NCBI GenBank assembly: GCA_034509425.1
Contig: JAVTVJ010000023.1
Span: forward strand, 806,001-870,000
From: Eopsaltria australis
Lineage: Eukaryota > Chordata > Aves > Passeriformes > Petroicidae
Direction: 5' to 3'
Length of the DNA stretch: 64,000 nucleotides
Position 1 is the first letter of the stretch. The number at the start of each line of letters is the position of its first letter. The notes beneath the pieces are model-generated. The model was not told where the DNA came from. It did not search any database and worked only from the letters and a program-made list of their open reading frames with translations. Position numbers and translations under genes: made by a program. Positions 37,836 to 51,075 of the stretch are shown here, in pieces.

Positions 37836-40800
37836 ACTGGCTTCAGTAGAGTTATGCTGATTTAGGTTGTACAAGAGAAAGTGGTCAATCAATGCATCAA
37901 TGAAATCAACAAAACCTCCACTGCAATTACTGAATCCACAGGGGTGAAAAGTACAATGTTCTGGTTTTGCTGAAAAGGAACCCACCTTTATGTCTGAATC
38001 AGACCTAGTTTTCTCATTTACCTCATATACAGAAGTATGTGTAGACTCACCTGTGGCTTTGCAAACAGGGAAAGCAGGGACACTTCCAACACCCTGTGGA
38101 TGTGTATGGACTGAGGGACAGTGTCTTTGTTACAGTAACCTTTGTCTAGCTGGAAATAAAGAGAGTTGGGCAGACAAATACAGCTCCCTATACCTTTTAT
38201 CTGGGGTCTGTGCTATATTGAGATTGTTTCTTCTGTGCTGTCCTAGAGATAAAAAATCATGCAGAGACAGAAGCTTAATGCTTCTGTGCTGCAGTTCTGC
38301 ACTGTGGGACAGAGATGGTTAATTCAGAGTGTGGGGTGAGACCGTAGTTGTCTGCCTGAAAAAGTGTTAGACCTGCTCATCACAACCCTTTGTTTTGATA
38401 CCTCTGTCCTTTACTGTCCCAATAATGAAAAATTTGGATTTGTCCAAACTTCTCCTTTGTTGTCTGTAGTTCCTGGGACTCGACCCTCATTAGCAGTTCT
38501 TACTGGTGTTAAATGAGAGTCAGTGCTGAACAGGAGCCTGTTCAGTGAAATATTTCAGGGTTGGTGTCCAGTGCTTGATTACCATTTGTGCTGTAGATTG
38601 CCTTTTTGGGTGTTCCATTAGGACTGCAAGTCAAGGGCAGATAATTCCCAAGAACCAGCAGTTGTGATTCTGGCACTGATTTGTTTGGGAAGTAGCTGCT
38701 TAGCTGTGGAAGAAGGTAAGATCTGTCTGAGATACATCCTTTGAATCTTACTTATGAGCAGCAAGCTGATCTCCAGATGTCCTCAAAAGGTTCCTGCAGC
38801 TCTGTGCCACATCTGGGCTCTGTCTGTCTGCCCACGACTGCTGTCAGCTCAGCGTCACTGGCTTCTCACAGCTTGGAGCTGCGCAGGCTGCATTCAAGTA
38901 ATGGGCTGCTGAAAAATTAATCCACTCTGACAAATTAACAAAAAGAAGCTTTGGACCCTTCCCAGATCTGTGCTGAAAACACCATTTGAGCTGAGTAGTG
39001 TCAGCTCTCCGGTGTTAATCATAAGCAGAAAAACATGGCATGGCCATCATTAAATAGGCTGTTTTCCTGAGTTTTCTCATAAACTCTCTTCTAACTGTTC
39101 CAAAGGCAGAGCCACAATTCAGTGGCATTTTCCTGTGTGTAGCAAGCAATTTATAATGCTCATCTTGAGCTTTAAGGGAAAAATCTTCTAAAGACAGAAG
39201 TGTAAAATCAGAGCCAAGGAGTTGTGGGCACTACTTAAAATGATCAGTGCTTTTGTTTAGGCTGAAAGAAGTGAAGTGCTCGGAATAATAACCTTGTAAT
39301 TGAGCTGGTGGAAGGAAAATGCTTTACCAGAGAGTTACTCTCACTCTGTAACTATTCAGCCAGATTGAGCTTTGGCTTGTAGCAGTGTGTTGGAAAGTTT
39401 CTCATTGTTTTTCCCACTCCCCCCTCATGAAGGGTCTAGAAGATGTGACCATAATGTGTTTTAGGCATTGCAATGCCCAGCTCTTAGCTAACATATAATC
39501 CAGGTGAATTCCCAGCCCTAAGTTTGTGTCTGGGTCTCTAACAAAGTATCCATCTGCAGCATCACCTCCTCATTGCTTACCTTCTCTGGGACTCCATGTT
39601 TAAACAATATTTATATATTCTGAGGACTGTCTGATTGTGTGACTTCAGTTTGGTGCCATATGATACTTGGCATCATCTTGCAAAGACTCGGAGTCAGGAG
39701 AAGTTGATTGCTGTGGTCCTTTCCCTGTGGCATCCTCTGGTCTTGCACCATGGTCTGGCCAGAGGTGGTCACATGTGCGTATTTTGGGAGAACAAGAGGC
39801 ACTATTTGGTCTTTGGATATTTTGTCCCTTCATGATAAAACTTCTGAAAAGAGATTCAGCTCAGTTAGGGATCCAGGACAGAACAGATTAATTATTCTCT
39901 GAGGACTTTTCTGGGCACCATCAAGGCCTTGAGACTTCAAGGTCTGGTTTGCCCCTGATCCGAGCACAGGATGCAATATCTCAGCACTTTTGCTTAGGGT
40001 CAGTGAGAGAAACCTGAGGCTCTGGAGAACTCTGGATGGAGGTGGTTCAGAGAGAGCCTCAGGGCATTCTGAGGATGAGCAGAGTTAAATGTTCAGGGTA
40101 GGAACCTACTTCTCCCTGCAGCTCTTGCCCCCTTTACATCACAATTTGTAGCATGTTACCTCAGATGATACTGAATCCAATGCCTTTGGCAAATGTTGCA
40201 TTTCCATTAATATTTCAGCAAATAAAAGAGAGAAAAACTTTGTAAATGTTGCACTGAATCAGCAGGCTGGTGTAGCAGCATGGAGTTTCTACGTAAGTGG
40301 CATGATTAACTCTGACTAAATGAAGCTACATTTCTAATTACATTTCAATTTCTCCCTATCTTGTATTGCCTGGGCTTTTGGAGCAAGACTTTGCCATTTA
40401 GTGCTAAGGGCAGCTTAATCCTACCAGAGAGGCTCAGGCTATGTTTTCTTCACTTTGTTTTGGTTGATTTTTTATGATTTCGTTTTTAAAGCACCTTTTT
40501 TTTCTTTTTCTTTTTTTTTTTTTTTTTTTTTTTTAAAGTTTAGAAGCAACGAATAAAAGCTGCAAAAAGACAAACAATAAGGCAAAAAAAAAAAAAAGGA
40601 AAAATATTTAAGGCAAAACTGTCTGGATGAGAAAGCACAGCGTTCATGTCTGCTGAGAAGCAGTTTAAAGTTAGACATCTGCCTTGTAATAGGTTACGTC
40701 TGGACACAGAATGCCAGTGCTCACCAGTAAGCCTCAAGAAATGCAAAAAGCCTAAGCATAAATTTTTTAAGGTCTTGTATAAATCATGCATTTTATTTCC

Positions 40801-43800
40801 AGGTGCTTTTAGTCCTGAAAACAGATCTTCCCCCTCCTTTGGGAAAGAAACAAAACAAGACAAAACAAAACCCTAGAACATTCCTGTGGAGATTAAAAAA
40901 AATCATAGTACTTTATTAAAAAAAAAAGGTTATGAGAAAAACTGATTATTTCTGATGAGCTCTGGCACTGGAATTTCATAGTTCATTTTATCTAATGGGC
41001 AGAAAATATTTCACCTTTGGAGGACTCCTCAGCTCTCAGTGTTAACTTTTACTGAGGTACCTGTGAGAAAGCAGCCTTGTTCCTCACCCCGACAACAGAC
41101 CTGGACTGCAACTGATGGAATAAAATGAGTTTTACAGGCAGATCCTCTCCTTGTGTCCAACAGAGAGGGGAATCCCCCTGCCCTGACTTCCCAAGGATAC
41201 TCTGGTATCCTTAGTTTGCCCTTAGCAGCTCCATCCATAGCAGCAAATAAAATGGGGGAGGAGCTGCTTTTGGCTCTGAGGCCAATTTGTGCAATTTAAA
41301 TCTGTATTAATCCCTCTAATCCCCCATCCAGGCTAGCTGCTTCCAAATGACCCACTGGTCCCTGTTCTAACCTGTGCCTTGAGCCCTGAGACCAGCCCAG
41401 ATCTTACCCAAGTGGCTCAGGGGGATGTCAATAATCCAGCAGGGTGGGTGGCAGAGTGGCACTTTTGAGGCCCATGTCCTCATTTCATTTAGTTCATTAG
41501 AACAGAAAATGAGTCCTGACAGGTCCAGAGGCAAGGAGAAGGCAGCAGAACTGCTCTGGATGCTCAGATATAATTCAAGCACTAATTCCTATCACTGGGT
41601 AATCTCCAAAGAGAGAGGTGGACCCAGACTCTCTTCCTTGGAAGGATTGCACCTCAGTCTAAGGCAGCAGCTCCTTGGGTGACTCTCCATTGCTGGGATT
41701 CTTCAGTGATGTGGCAAATTAAGTGTGACTCAGATCATCTCTTTTGCCACCAGACAATGAGGGGAGGAAGCCACAACCAGATGGGAATGAATGGGGAGAA
41801 ATTCCCACGTCTTGGTTTTTCCGACTCCTTGAAATGAAAAGGGGGATGGAGGTGATACCATGAGAAGCTGTCTGCAGAGCAAGCAGACATGGAGGAGAAG
41901 GGTAGAAGAACCAACAGATGAGGTTTAATTTAATCCCCAAAGAGTAAAGCTCTGACTGCTTGGGGCATTGGGAACACATTTAGCTGTGAAAGTGTTTAAA
42001 TGAGTTAATCGTGGCTAAGCTCCTTGTTGAGGATTCAAAATCTTTTCACTAAAAAGCAGATCATGTTAATCCAAATCAATTTCTCAAATCCACTTTTATT
42101 CAGATTATCAAACTTTAGGGCACATTAACTGTTCTCTAGCATGCATGTGCAGGCTCCATGGCAGCTCTCCCCTTGTTAAATCTTTTAAGCATCTGGATTG
42201 ATGGACAAAGCAGTGTTTGGATTAACGGGTCATTTCTCTCTCCTTCCATGCTCTCTCTTTTTTGGGGTTGATTTTGTGTTCAGTTATGAGGATGGCCTGC
42301 CACCTGATCTTTTGGAGATATGTTTGGCAGAAGGGGATGAATCACCTCAACTTAAAGGAGCTGTGAATCACATGAATTCATAACTTGCTTCAAGCTTCCT
42401 TTTTACAATCATGACAAATCCTGGAAGGCACATAATCCTGTTGATCTGTGAACAGGCACTCGAACCCAGGCTGTTTGAGATCTGATTCTGGATAGTCATC
42501 TTCTGGAATAGATAACATTTGCGGGAGCTTAACACCATGACTAAATATTTTGCATAGTTGGAGAAGCTATCAGATTTATGGTTTTTTGAAGCAAATTTCC
42601 TATTGGTTGGAAATACTGATCTGGCTTCTTTTGACACTCAAGTCCTGTAGACTATGGGAGAAGGACTAAAAATTTCCTCACTACCAAATGTGCTGTAAAA
42701 AATTTATTTAAAAGCAAACGTCCAGACATGCTAAATAATGCAATGGGCCTGTTCAAAACTCCTGTTTCTGGGGTCTGCATGAATAATACATACTGAAATA
42801 AAATGGACAAGAATTTCTGAGTTTGTTTAGAACTGAATTAAGTGCTGATAAATTAACAAACATGGTTGTCAGTGCTGGTTTGCGCACTGAAATATTCTGG
42901 GACACCAAACAAAATGAATCACAACCATTCCATGTCCTGAAATAAACATCTGCAAAATGTCTGCATTAGCATTACTATTATGAATTTAGTCTGAAGAGAC
43001 TTTCAAGCCAGAAGGGGCCACTGGATCATTCACTTGACTCTCTCCCAAACACAAGGTGTAGAGTTACACTGGATGATTCCTGCCTTGAGTCTGAAGGCCC
43101 TGGCTGAGCCAAAGCAAAGGGAGGTGAAAAAGAAAAGATGAATATTTGCAATGGCTTGGATGGGACTAGAGAGAGGAAAACTTGAGCAGTGGAGGGAGAT
43201 GAAAGGTAAAGCTCCAGATCAGCATCTGAAGGTCACTCAGCATATGTTGGTTCAAGGTCTGAGGTGCAGCAATTGACCTGCAAAGCAGTGAGGAGAGCAT
43301 TTCTGTCTGTGGCTATCAGTCACACTGCTCAAGCTACTGTCTCTTTCCATCTTTGACTTACTGCAAGGGAGCCAATTCCTTTCCCATGAGCCATCAAATG
43401 GGAACAATAAATCTGAATTGTTTCTGGGATCAATTGACAACCGCATGCTGGGAGAAGGAAATCCGCTTCATTTCCCTTTCACTGAAATCACATAGTCCAG
43501 ATAACTGGAAGATGAAATTAAGGATGGGACTGCACCAGAGGGTTCAGAGTAGGACGTCAGTTTCTCCAAAAAATGGGAGTGTTTGGAGGCAGGTTGAGCC
43601 ACAGATGCAAGAAATGAACATATCAGGAAAAATATTCTGGATATCTATTTTGGAAAAATGTTCATTATCACTGCAAGTTGCCAGACTGACAAATCCTGCT
43701 GGTTCCACACGATGTCCCTGCAGACATATCCCAGAAATGCCCCATTACCTTTTTCCTTTACTTGATAGTTCCTCTCCTGCTCTGTTTCTCCCTGGAAGTT

Positions 43801-44370
43801 CTCACAGACAGCCGGGAATTGATAGGAACTTCTGTGTTGTGGATACCAGGCTGAGACCCCCTGGTCAAACCATTAAACTAAATCATCAAGCAGCAAACCT
43901 CTTCATCACTCATCTTGCTTCATTAGGCTTGAGGTTCAGTTGAAAACCACAGATGAAAAATGGAGATTAACAAAAAAAGAGGAAAAAAAGTGGAGGAAAA
44001 TGGACATTTTTGCAGAGGGAGAAATTAGGGATATCTGTTGAGAGGTTTCTTCTGACTCTTTTTCAGAATATAATTGGAGACAGTTTTCTTATCCTCACAA
44101 TGCGTAGGTGGTCCAAATGAGATTCAGCTGCTCCTGGTGCCAGACTGGTGTCCTGATTAGCTTTTTCCCTGCCTGGGCAAAGGGAGGGTCTGGCAGCTGT
44201 GGGGGTGTCTGTCATAACATTCCTGAGCTCTCAGTTTGTCCTGCTGCTTAATAGGACCCTGTAGTGGGAGACAGTCTCAACCCAGCTGCAGCAGCAATCT
44301 GAATATCCAAGGCAGGCAGGAGAACTGGGACTTTTATTGCTGCCCTATAGACAAGGAAGGGAGACCCACA
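37836..44370. other. Non-coding stretch, no gene supported
   Basis: It contains T and A homopolymer tracts at 40496-40597 and an AAAAC-rich patch near 40850-40874. The 196-codon frame at 43353-43943 begins at a TTG, has no splice context and resembles no family I know; a frame of this length is not surprising in 64 kb. Confidence 0.5.
40496..40534. repeat. T-rich homopolymer tract (ends in T24)
   Basis: T runs broken by single C's end in 24 consecutive T's. A run of 14 A's lies about 50 bases away at 40584-40597. Confidence 0.95.
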
Positions 44371-44950
44371 AGACAAAAGCCAACGGCATCCTGGGCTGTA
44401 TCTAAAGCAGATGGGCAGCAGGTGAAGGAGGGAATCTGTCCCTCTGCTCTGCTCTGGTGAGAGCTCACCTGCAGTGCTGCTTCTGCTCCAGAGCCCCCAG
44501 CTCAGGGAGGACATGGACCTATTGAAGAGAGTCCAAAGGCAGGACAGTTCTGTGAGGGATCATGACTGGATGGATGAAACACCTCTGCTGTGAGGAAAGG
44601 CTCAGAGAATTGGGATTGTTCAGCCTGGAAAAGAAAAGGCTTCAGGTGATCTAATTGCAGCCTTCCAGTACCTGAAGGGAGCTGACAAGAAGGAAGGAGA
44701 CAGAGTATTTACAAGGACCTGGAGTGACAGGACAAGGGGAAACGGCTTCTAACTGACAGAGATCAGGTTTAGATTGGATATTAGGAAAAAATTCTTCCCT
44801 GTAGCGTGGTGAAGCACTGGAACAGTTTGCCCAGAGAGATTGTGGATGCCCCAGAGATGTTCAAGGCTGGGTTGGAGGGGGCTCTGAGTAACCTGAGGGG
44901 TTGGAATTAGATGATCTTTAAGCTGTCTTCCCATGAAGTGATTCTATGAA
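44371..44950 (+). repeat. CR1 LINE fragment, longest in the window (about 580 bp)
   Basis: It starts in the 3' end of the CR1 reverse-transcriptase ORF region (AAAAGCCAACGGCATCCTGG). It continues through GCTCAGAGAATTGGGATTGT, TGATCTAATTGCAGCCTTCC, GGTTTAGATTGGATATTAGG and GAGAGATTGTGGATGCCCC to the terminal ATTCTATGAA. It carries small deletions and is not coding. Confidence 0.95.
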
Positions 44951-46053
44951 TACACTGGATCCGAGTGACTCAGAGATCTCAGAAAACCAGAGACCCACGT
45001 TCCTGCTGGCAAACCAAAATCTGACTCCCACTGGTATGTGAGGAAATTCAGTGCCTGGGTGTTACAGGAAGCAACATGCTGAAATACACCCTGACCTGAG
45101 CTAACCTGCCGGGCCCTGGCCCAGTGCCCCAGCTGCAGGGTCACTCTCTGCTGTTTGGTTCAGTCCCAATTTCTGTGTGCACAAACCTGATGCCACGGGC
45201 ACTCAGACACAGCAGTGCTGACACACAGCTGCAGAACAGTCAAAACCTTTCACCCCTGCTTGGCTTCAGCCTCTTGGAGCACTAAACCATCTCAGGGTGC
45301 CTCCTTACAAACGGGTCCTTTTTTCATCCTGCAAGAAACTTCTGTTCAGTGTTTGGTCCTCTGGAGCTGCTGTCCTGCAGCACTGGTTCTGTTTCACTTC
45401 CAAAGCCATCTAAGAAATATTTCTCTAGTCTCCGGTCTGTGCTGGCCACAATTTATTAAGTTATGCTTCAAACATTTTGGACCACAGTTAGGCTGCAAGG
45501 CATTATACAAAATAGGAGCTTTTTGCTTGCTGAGTGCACAAGATGTTTCTTTGCTCATGGGATTCTTTGTGAGGTTTGGTGTGTCTCTCGTTCAGTTTAT
45601 ATTGATGGACAAATATCCTGGTTCTTTTATTTTGATGTAGATTGTTTCCTGGACCAATCCCACATTTTAACTCCATAATAGGAGAGTGGGTGGAAGCAAA
45701 TAAACTGATAAAATCTCCCATTGCTGCTGGTGAATTTCTGAGATGTTTTCTTCAGCTTACCTTTTGGGGTTTCTAATATTGTGGTTAGAAGTCCACATTT
45801 AGTGCCACACTGTTTGGTATTGAAGAAGCCCTGACTGGGGTTTGCTTTGGTTAGAGACAGGAGGATGCCTGGAAGGCAAAGGGGAGGTTTCACTGAAGTT
45901 CAGGAGTATGTGCAGTGTGCAGGGATCCTGTCTTCACATGGACACACTGGAATGGCAGGGACCTGACTTTTACTATGTGTAAAAATTACCTGTCTTCAGG
46001 TTTGTGTTGAGATTTGGAGAACCTTTCTCTCAGAGCTGGACAGGCTGCAGAGG
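44951..46053. other. Non-coding stretch, no gene supported
   Basis: This is single-copy sequence between two CR1s. The open frame at 45215-45640 has no supporting context. Confidence 0.5.
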
Positions 46054-46260
46054 ATTCCTTGGATATCAGGAACAAATTCTTCCCTGTGAGGGTGGTGAGG
46101 CACTGGCCCAGGCTGCCCAGAGAAGCTGTGGATGTCCCATCCTTGGAATTGTTCAAGATCAGGTTGGACGGGGCTTGGAGTAACCCGATGGCAGGGGAAT
46201 TGGAATGAGGTGGTATTTGAAGTCCCTTCCAACCCAGACCTTTCTATGGTTCTATGATTT
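46054..46260 (+). repeat. CR1 LINE 3' fragment
   Basis: AAATTCTTCCCTGTGAGGGT, GAGAAGCTGTGGATGTCCCA and AGTCCCTTCCAACCCAGACC are followed by a well-preserved tail TTTCTATGGTTCTATGATTT. Confidence 0.95.
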
Positions 46261-48560
46261 GCCCCTCCCTGTGTTGAACCCCCTTTGCACAGACACCTTG
46301 GCCACTCATCTGGCAGTGCCTGAACATTCCTGGCATCACAAAATCCTGGCTTTTAGGGTAAAACAGCAGTGAATTCAGCTTACTTTGAACACAAGGCTGT
46401 GCAGGACAGGGCAAACAGCACGGGGCGTCAGCTTTTTCAGCTGGGCTCATTGTCTGACCTTGGTCAAAATGCTTTTGGCACAGGTTGCTCCTGCAAACTG
46501 CAGGGTGGAAGCCAAAGTATGCGAAGCTTTATGAGGCTGCCCTCAAAATGTAGAAGCACCCCATGCTTGCAAACATCTCTCTTGGATGCAGGCAACACGC
46601 ATCCCCCAAATCTTGCTTTGCCCACTCAAGCTCAGAGGGTTACATCCAAATGTCCTTGCTGTGTGGGAGAAAGGAAGACGTGGAAGGAAGCTGTCCCCAG
46701 GCATGGTGGCCTTTCCACAGGCTGCTCCTTTGGAGCTGGTGAAGTTCACAGAGCTCTGCTGGGGGGAAGAGAAGCAAGGCTGCCATATGGGGATGTGTGT
46801 AATGCTAAACATGTGCACTGATCCTTCCAGTTACTCACTGGAGAGCAGCAATGTCGTGCTCCTCGTGAGCCGGGGCAGGAGGGGCCCCACATCGGGGCTG
46901 GAGGCAGAGCCAGGGCCTGTAATGGAGTCCAGAAGAGGAACTTCCGCGAATCAAAGGCCCGTGTGTTTATTTACAGCACTGCCAGCAGCGGGGAAGCCGC
47001 CCCAACAAGCTCATAAACATATTTACAGGGATTTCACAGCAAGGTTTGTAAGGAACAATAAAGCAATCACTCAGCACCTCTGCTTAGGAGCTCTTTATGG
47101 CAAGGAGCTGCGAGGCACTGGCTGAGTCACTCTTTACAAGGCCTCAGACCCAGCCTGCCTCACTGAGCTTTATTGCTTTTCTCTCCCGGAAGTTTTCCCA
47201 ATTCCCTCTGCTCGTATAAGGACCTGATCTGTTCTTTAACCCATCTGGGATGGGAATGAGGATAACTCAACTGCCCTTCCTTCTCCAAGGTGTGGAAAAG
47301 CATCTACTTTCTACATGTGCTGTCTTTGAGTTTCCACATTCTTGTGGATGAGTGAGCACCATGTCCAGCCTCCTGTAACCAGCTGCTTTCCAAACACCAG
47401 CACACACCAAGGAAGCCTGAGAAACCCCAGGTGTTTTTCCAAAGCTTGTAAATTCATGGTCCTTGGTGCTTGCATTGGTACTTTACCAAATATCTTATAC
47501 CCACAGCACTTTCCTTCACCTCTGGGCTCAGAAAAATGAACCAGATTGGACTATTCTAGTCAAGTTTTCAAGTCCAGGGGATAATTTCTTTCCCCATTAA
47601 TTGTTTTTCTTGAGGGGGAGGTGATGCCAGTAGCAGAAAACCCTGCAGGACTTGGCCCAGGGTAACAAATAGGGCCAGGAGGAGAGGATTGAAGCAAAGC
47701 AGCAGCACAAAAAAAGGACAGCAGAAGAACCAAAGGGGAGAACTCCTTTACTGCTTTCCTCCTTCATCCTTCCCTGAGCTGCTGGCCATCAAAGCACAAC
47801 TGTGCTGCCACCTCAGCTTGGCCAGCAGCCTCAGCTGCAGCGTGGAGCTTGTGCTGGGCTCCTCCCTCTGCAGGGCACGTGAGTCCGAAGGGGCTGTGGT
47901 GGTATTTTTAGCTAAGAGCACAGAAGTATGTGGGAAGGGTCATGAGTTGTCCTGTGGAACAGCAGCTGTTTCTCAAGACACCACGTAGGAGGGCTGGTGG
48001 TGTGGAGGAGGAATGCTGCCAGGCTCTGGCACGGATGGAACCCCTGGGAAAGGACTGGTCTCTTTGCTGTCTTACAGAACAAGTGCTTAGAACAAAAACA
48101 AACTGAAGGGTTTTAGTGGTCCCAAGAAAAAAAGGCAAGCTGGCCCCATTGCAATGTGCATATCCTCCGTTATTGAGTGCCCCCTTTTATTTCATTTTGT
48201 TTCTACAAATCCAGCTAGTAGCAAGACCTTCCTAGGCCTTTAAAAATGGCCTGTGTGTGAAGAGGAAGAAAGGGTTTTGGCCAAACTTTTTATTCGGACT
48301 GCAAGCAGAGGAATTTTTTGGTTTCCTGGACTGGTTGTTGCTGCTCTTCTCTTTTTGGAGAAGAATGTGGTGGTAGCAATTCTTGCACCCAAGGCTGGAA
48401 CCAGGGCTGGGAATGAGAGGTTAAGTGCAGAGCAGAGGCTCCAGACTTAGACAAGTCCAGTCCTGGCTTTGTGAGTCATGACCCTGCTGGGAATTTGGGT
48501 TCAAGCTCTCCTCCAGCATCCATGGTTCTGTGCAGAGTCAGCTTATGGCATACTTGAACA
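46261..48560. other. Non-coding stretch with a CpG-dense islet
   Basis: It contains the CpG-dense, forkhead-motif segment listed separately. A 179-codon plus-strand frame (46586-47125) crosses the islet but has no splice context or family resemblance. The remainder shows no feature. Confidence 0.5.
46850..47130. promoter_or_regulatory. Candidate regulatory element: CpG islet with forkhead-type motif cluster
   Basis: About nine CpGs fall within 46852-46998, far above the surrounding density. Four TRTTTAY/RTAAAYA heptamers lie within 63 bases: 46964-46970, 46968-46974, 47013-47019 and 47020-47026. A TGAGTCA (AP-1-type) site follows at 47123-47129. Motif matches and composition are seen directly; enhancer function is inference. 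Confidence 0.35.
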
Positions 48561-48862
48561 GAGAATCATATAATCATTGAAGCTGAAAAAGGCCTCCAAG
48601 GTCATCTGGTCCAACCATTAACCCATCACTGCCAAGTCCCCCACTAAACCACGTCCCTCAGTGCCTCATCCACATTTCTATTAAATACCTCCAGCCATGG
48701 TGACTCAGGCTGTTTCCTGGGCAGCCTGTTCCAAGCCTGACAAGCTTTTCAGTGAAGAAATTTTTCCTAATATCTGATCTAAACCTGGTGCAACTTGAGG
48801 CCATCCTCTCTTGTCCTGTCCCTTGTTACCTGGGAGAAGAGACCAACCCCCACCTGGCTCTT
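48561..48862 (-). repeat. CR1 LINE fragment (about 300 bp)
   Basis: GAGAATCATATAATCATTGA, CCAACCATTAACCCATCACT, TTTTTCCTAATATCTGATCT and CTTGAGGCCATCCTCTCTTG give the CR1 3' region in reverse complement, of a CR1-Y/X-like subfamily. Confidence 0.95.
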
Positions 48863-49146
48863 GTTCTTCATCTGTTTTAGACATATGCAAAACTCTTGGG
48901 GGCTTTTTCATGCTGCATTTTGGGGCTGTTACTGCAGTTTCCAGCTAATAGTTCTTAGCTGACAACTAACAATCATGGAGTCACCTATGGAAGTCTGGGG
49001 AATACCAAAAAATGCACTTTTTGAAGGTCCTTTTCTGACTTGGCTTGAGGGTTGGAGGACACCATTTTCCAAGTATTGAAGCAATCTGAGCAAACTCCCA
49101 GTAAATCACTGGTAAAATACTATTTGGGACACATCTCTTGTCCTGC

Positions 49147-49222
49147 TCTTTGCAGGAGAGGTTGGACTAAATGACCTTTCAAGGTCCCTTCCAACCCAAA
49201 ATGTTCCATGCTATTATGAATT
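49147..49222 (+). repeat. CR1 LINE 3' fragment (short)
   Basis: GAGAGGTTGGACTAAATGAC, TTCAAGGTCCCTTCCAACCC and a decayed CTATTATGAA tail are visible. Confidence 0.9.
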
Positions 49223-51075
49223 TGGATACCCTCAAACAAGCTAAATGTGCCAGGAGTTCTAAGATGGGTATTGATTACAAGCAAGAGTCTTATGTGCCAT
49301 GTGGATGCATGCTCTTTGGGAAGACAATTTCCTATTAAATCCTCCCAAAAATGTCTGAAGTATTACCAGTATTAAGAAATGGTACAATCATGTTTGGAAA
49401 AATGTCCTGAAAATCTGGGAGTTTTCTTGTTTTGTTGATTTGTGTTTTTTTTTTGTTTTTTTTTTTTTTTTTTTTAATGTTGCCTTTATTTTGAATTATT
49501 ACTGATTTGTTTGATTTAGAGGTTTTGCTTTCATTGCTCTGCTAGGGCTTTCCTTGTTATCCTGCATTTTTCTTTGACTAGGTGCCAGTGAAGTGAGGAG
49601 TGGGTTATTGATGTGAAGAGTATCAGAGAGTATTAGATTTAAAGCTGTTCAAAGGGAAACAATTTGGGCAATTTCTATTCCATTATGAAATTTAGAGCAT
49701 TGTATTTTCATCATAGAAGGGCCTGGAACAAAAAAGATGAAATTGTGAGAAAATTTTACTAGAGAAAAATGTCAGCTGCTCCACCCTCTGCTGAGGATTC
49801 CATTCAGTTCTGAAAGAGCAAACATCTTCTGTTGAATATCACCAGCCAAGGATTTCCTTGAAGGCTGCCAATTCCTCCTTTAGTGCTTGAGAGCTGCTAA
49901 GAAGACAATTCTGCAAGTATTGTTGAGCTGGAGGTTCACATTTTACAATCATTTTTTAAAAGTCCCTATTCCTACTCTGAGAACACTTGCAAATATTTAG
50001 GAGCAAGAAGACATTTGGCTAAGCAGCCAAAAACACAAAGCTGCTTGGAGGCCGTGACCCCTCAGGTAGCAGCTCGTTCACTCCAGGGTTGTAAGAACTG
50101 TGATTTAAATTTAAAAAATAACAACTTGCTTCCTGAAGTCTGCTGAGGCATTGATACACCCTCTCTCCTCGGAATGAGAGCACAAGCCAAAGGTGAGAAA
50201 ATACAGCCCCTCCATGTGCATCTCTTCTGCAGAGAAGAATAATTGTTGCCTAAATTTGGTATAATCAGCACTCTGTCCCTTGGTCCCTGGCTTTGCTTTG
50301 TATCAGCCAACCATAAAGCCCTAAAGAGCAGGGAAAAAAGTTATTTTTGGCTTTTGAATTGCATAATCCTTCAGGTGAGGTGTTCAGCAGAGGGGGAAGC
50401 AGTGGAACTGGCTGTGCAGCTCATCCCACCGTGGAGCTGAACGTGCTGAGCTCGGAGAGCCGTGGTGTTAATGGGCTGTAGCGCATGGGAAGTGAGCAGG
50501 GTGAGTGATAAGGTCTGGATCTGGGCTCTGACAATTCCCTCAGGTGCCTGAAAGATCCAGCGTTTCTGCCTGAGTTGTTAAAGGGTCTGCTGCAGAAGAC
50601 TGACTGCATGATGATTAGAACCATCTGTTCTTCATTCTTGCCACAGCAAATTCAGTATTAGGGACTCACAGGGGTTCCAGCAGGGTCCAATTCCCCCTCT
50701 TTGCTGATGTATACAGCACATGCAGCACCCATTTCTGACCAGCTTCCTCTGGCAGCCTGTTGCTGGCTTGGGGCACATCCCAGGCAAGGAGGACTGTAAA
50801 GTGCTCTGCCAGTGTGTGACAGGCCACCAAACAGGACCAGTAAACTCTGCAAGCCCCGGAGAAGTTACGTCCTGTGTGACCCTGCCCAAATTCACTAAAA
50901 CCTTTGAATAATCTGTTCATGGCTGGAGGTCCTCTTGCTTATTCCTGTCACAAGAGGGAACCCATGGTACACAGCCATGAAAGCACCTGGGAAATCCATT
51001 TCCATGTTCGACTATCAGAGACAGGAAGGTGGGAAAGGGCCTTATCTCTGTTTCCCAGTCTGAAATGTCCCGCTA
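49223..51075. other. Non-coding stretch, no gene supported
   Basis: It contains a T-rich homopolymer tract at about 49445-49475. Around 50400-50500 CpG is slightly elevated, without an exon-like structure. Confidence 0.5.
49445..49475. repeat. T homopolymer tract
   Basis: Two T runs are separated by a single G. Confidence 0.95.

Noticed and set aside
42440..42480. tRNA B-box-like GGGTTCGAGTGCC on the minus strand
   Set aside because: No matching A box or cloverleaf could be laid out, so neither a tRNA nor a SINE can be supported.
43353..43943. 196-codon plus-strand open frame
   Set aside because: It starts at TTG and has no splice sites or recognisable motif. By a rough estimate about one frame this long is expected by chance in 64 kb.
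46586..47125. 179-codon plus-strand frame across the CpG islet
   Set aside because: No exon borders or recognisable domain; GC- and CpG-rich DNA has fewer stops. The islet itself is kept as a regulatory candidate.
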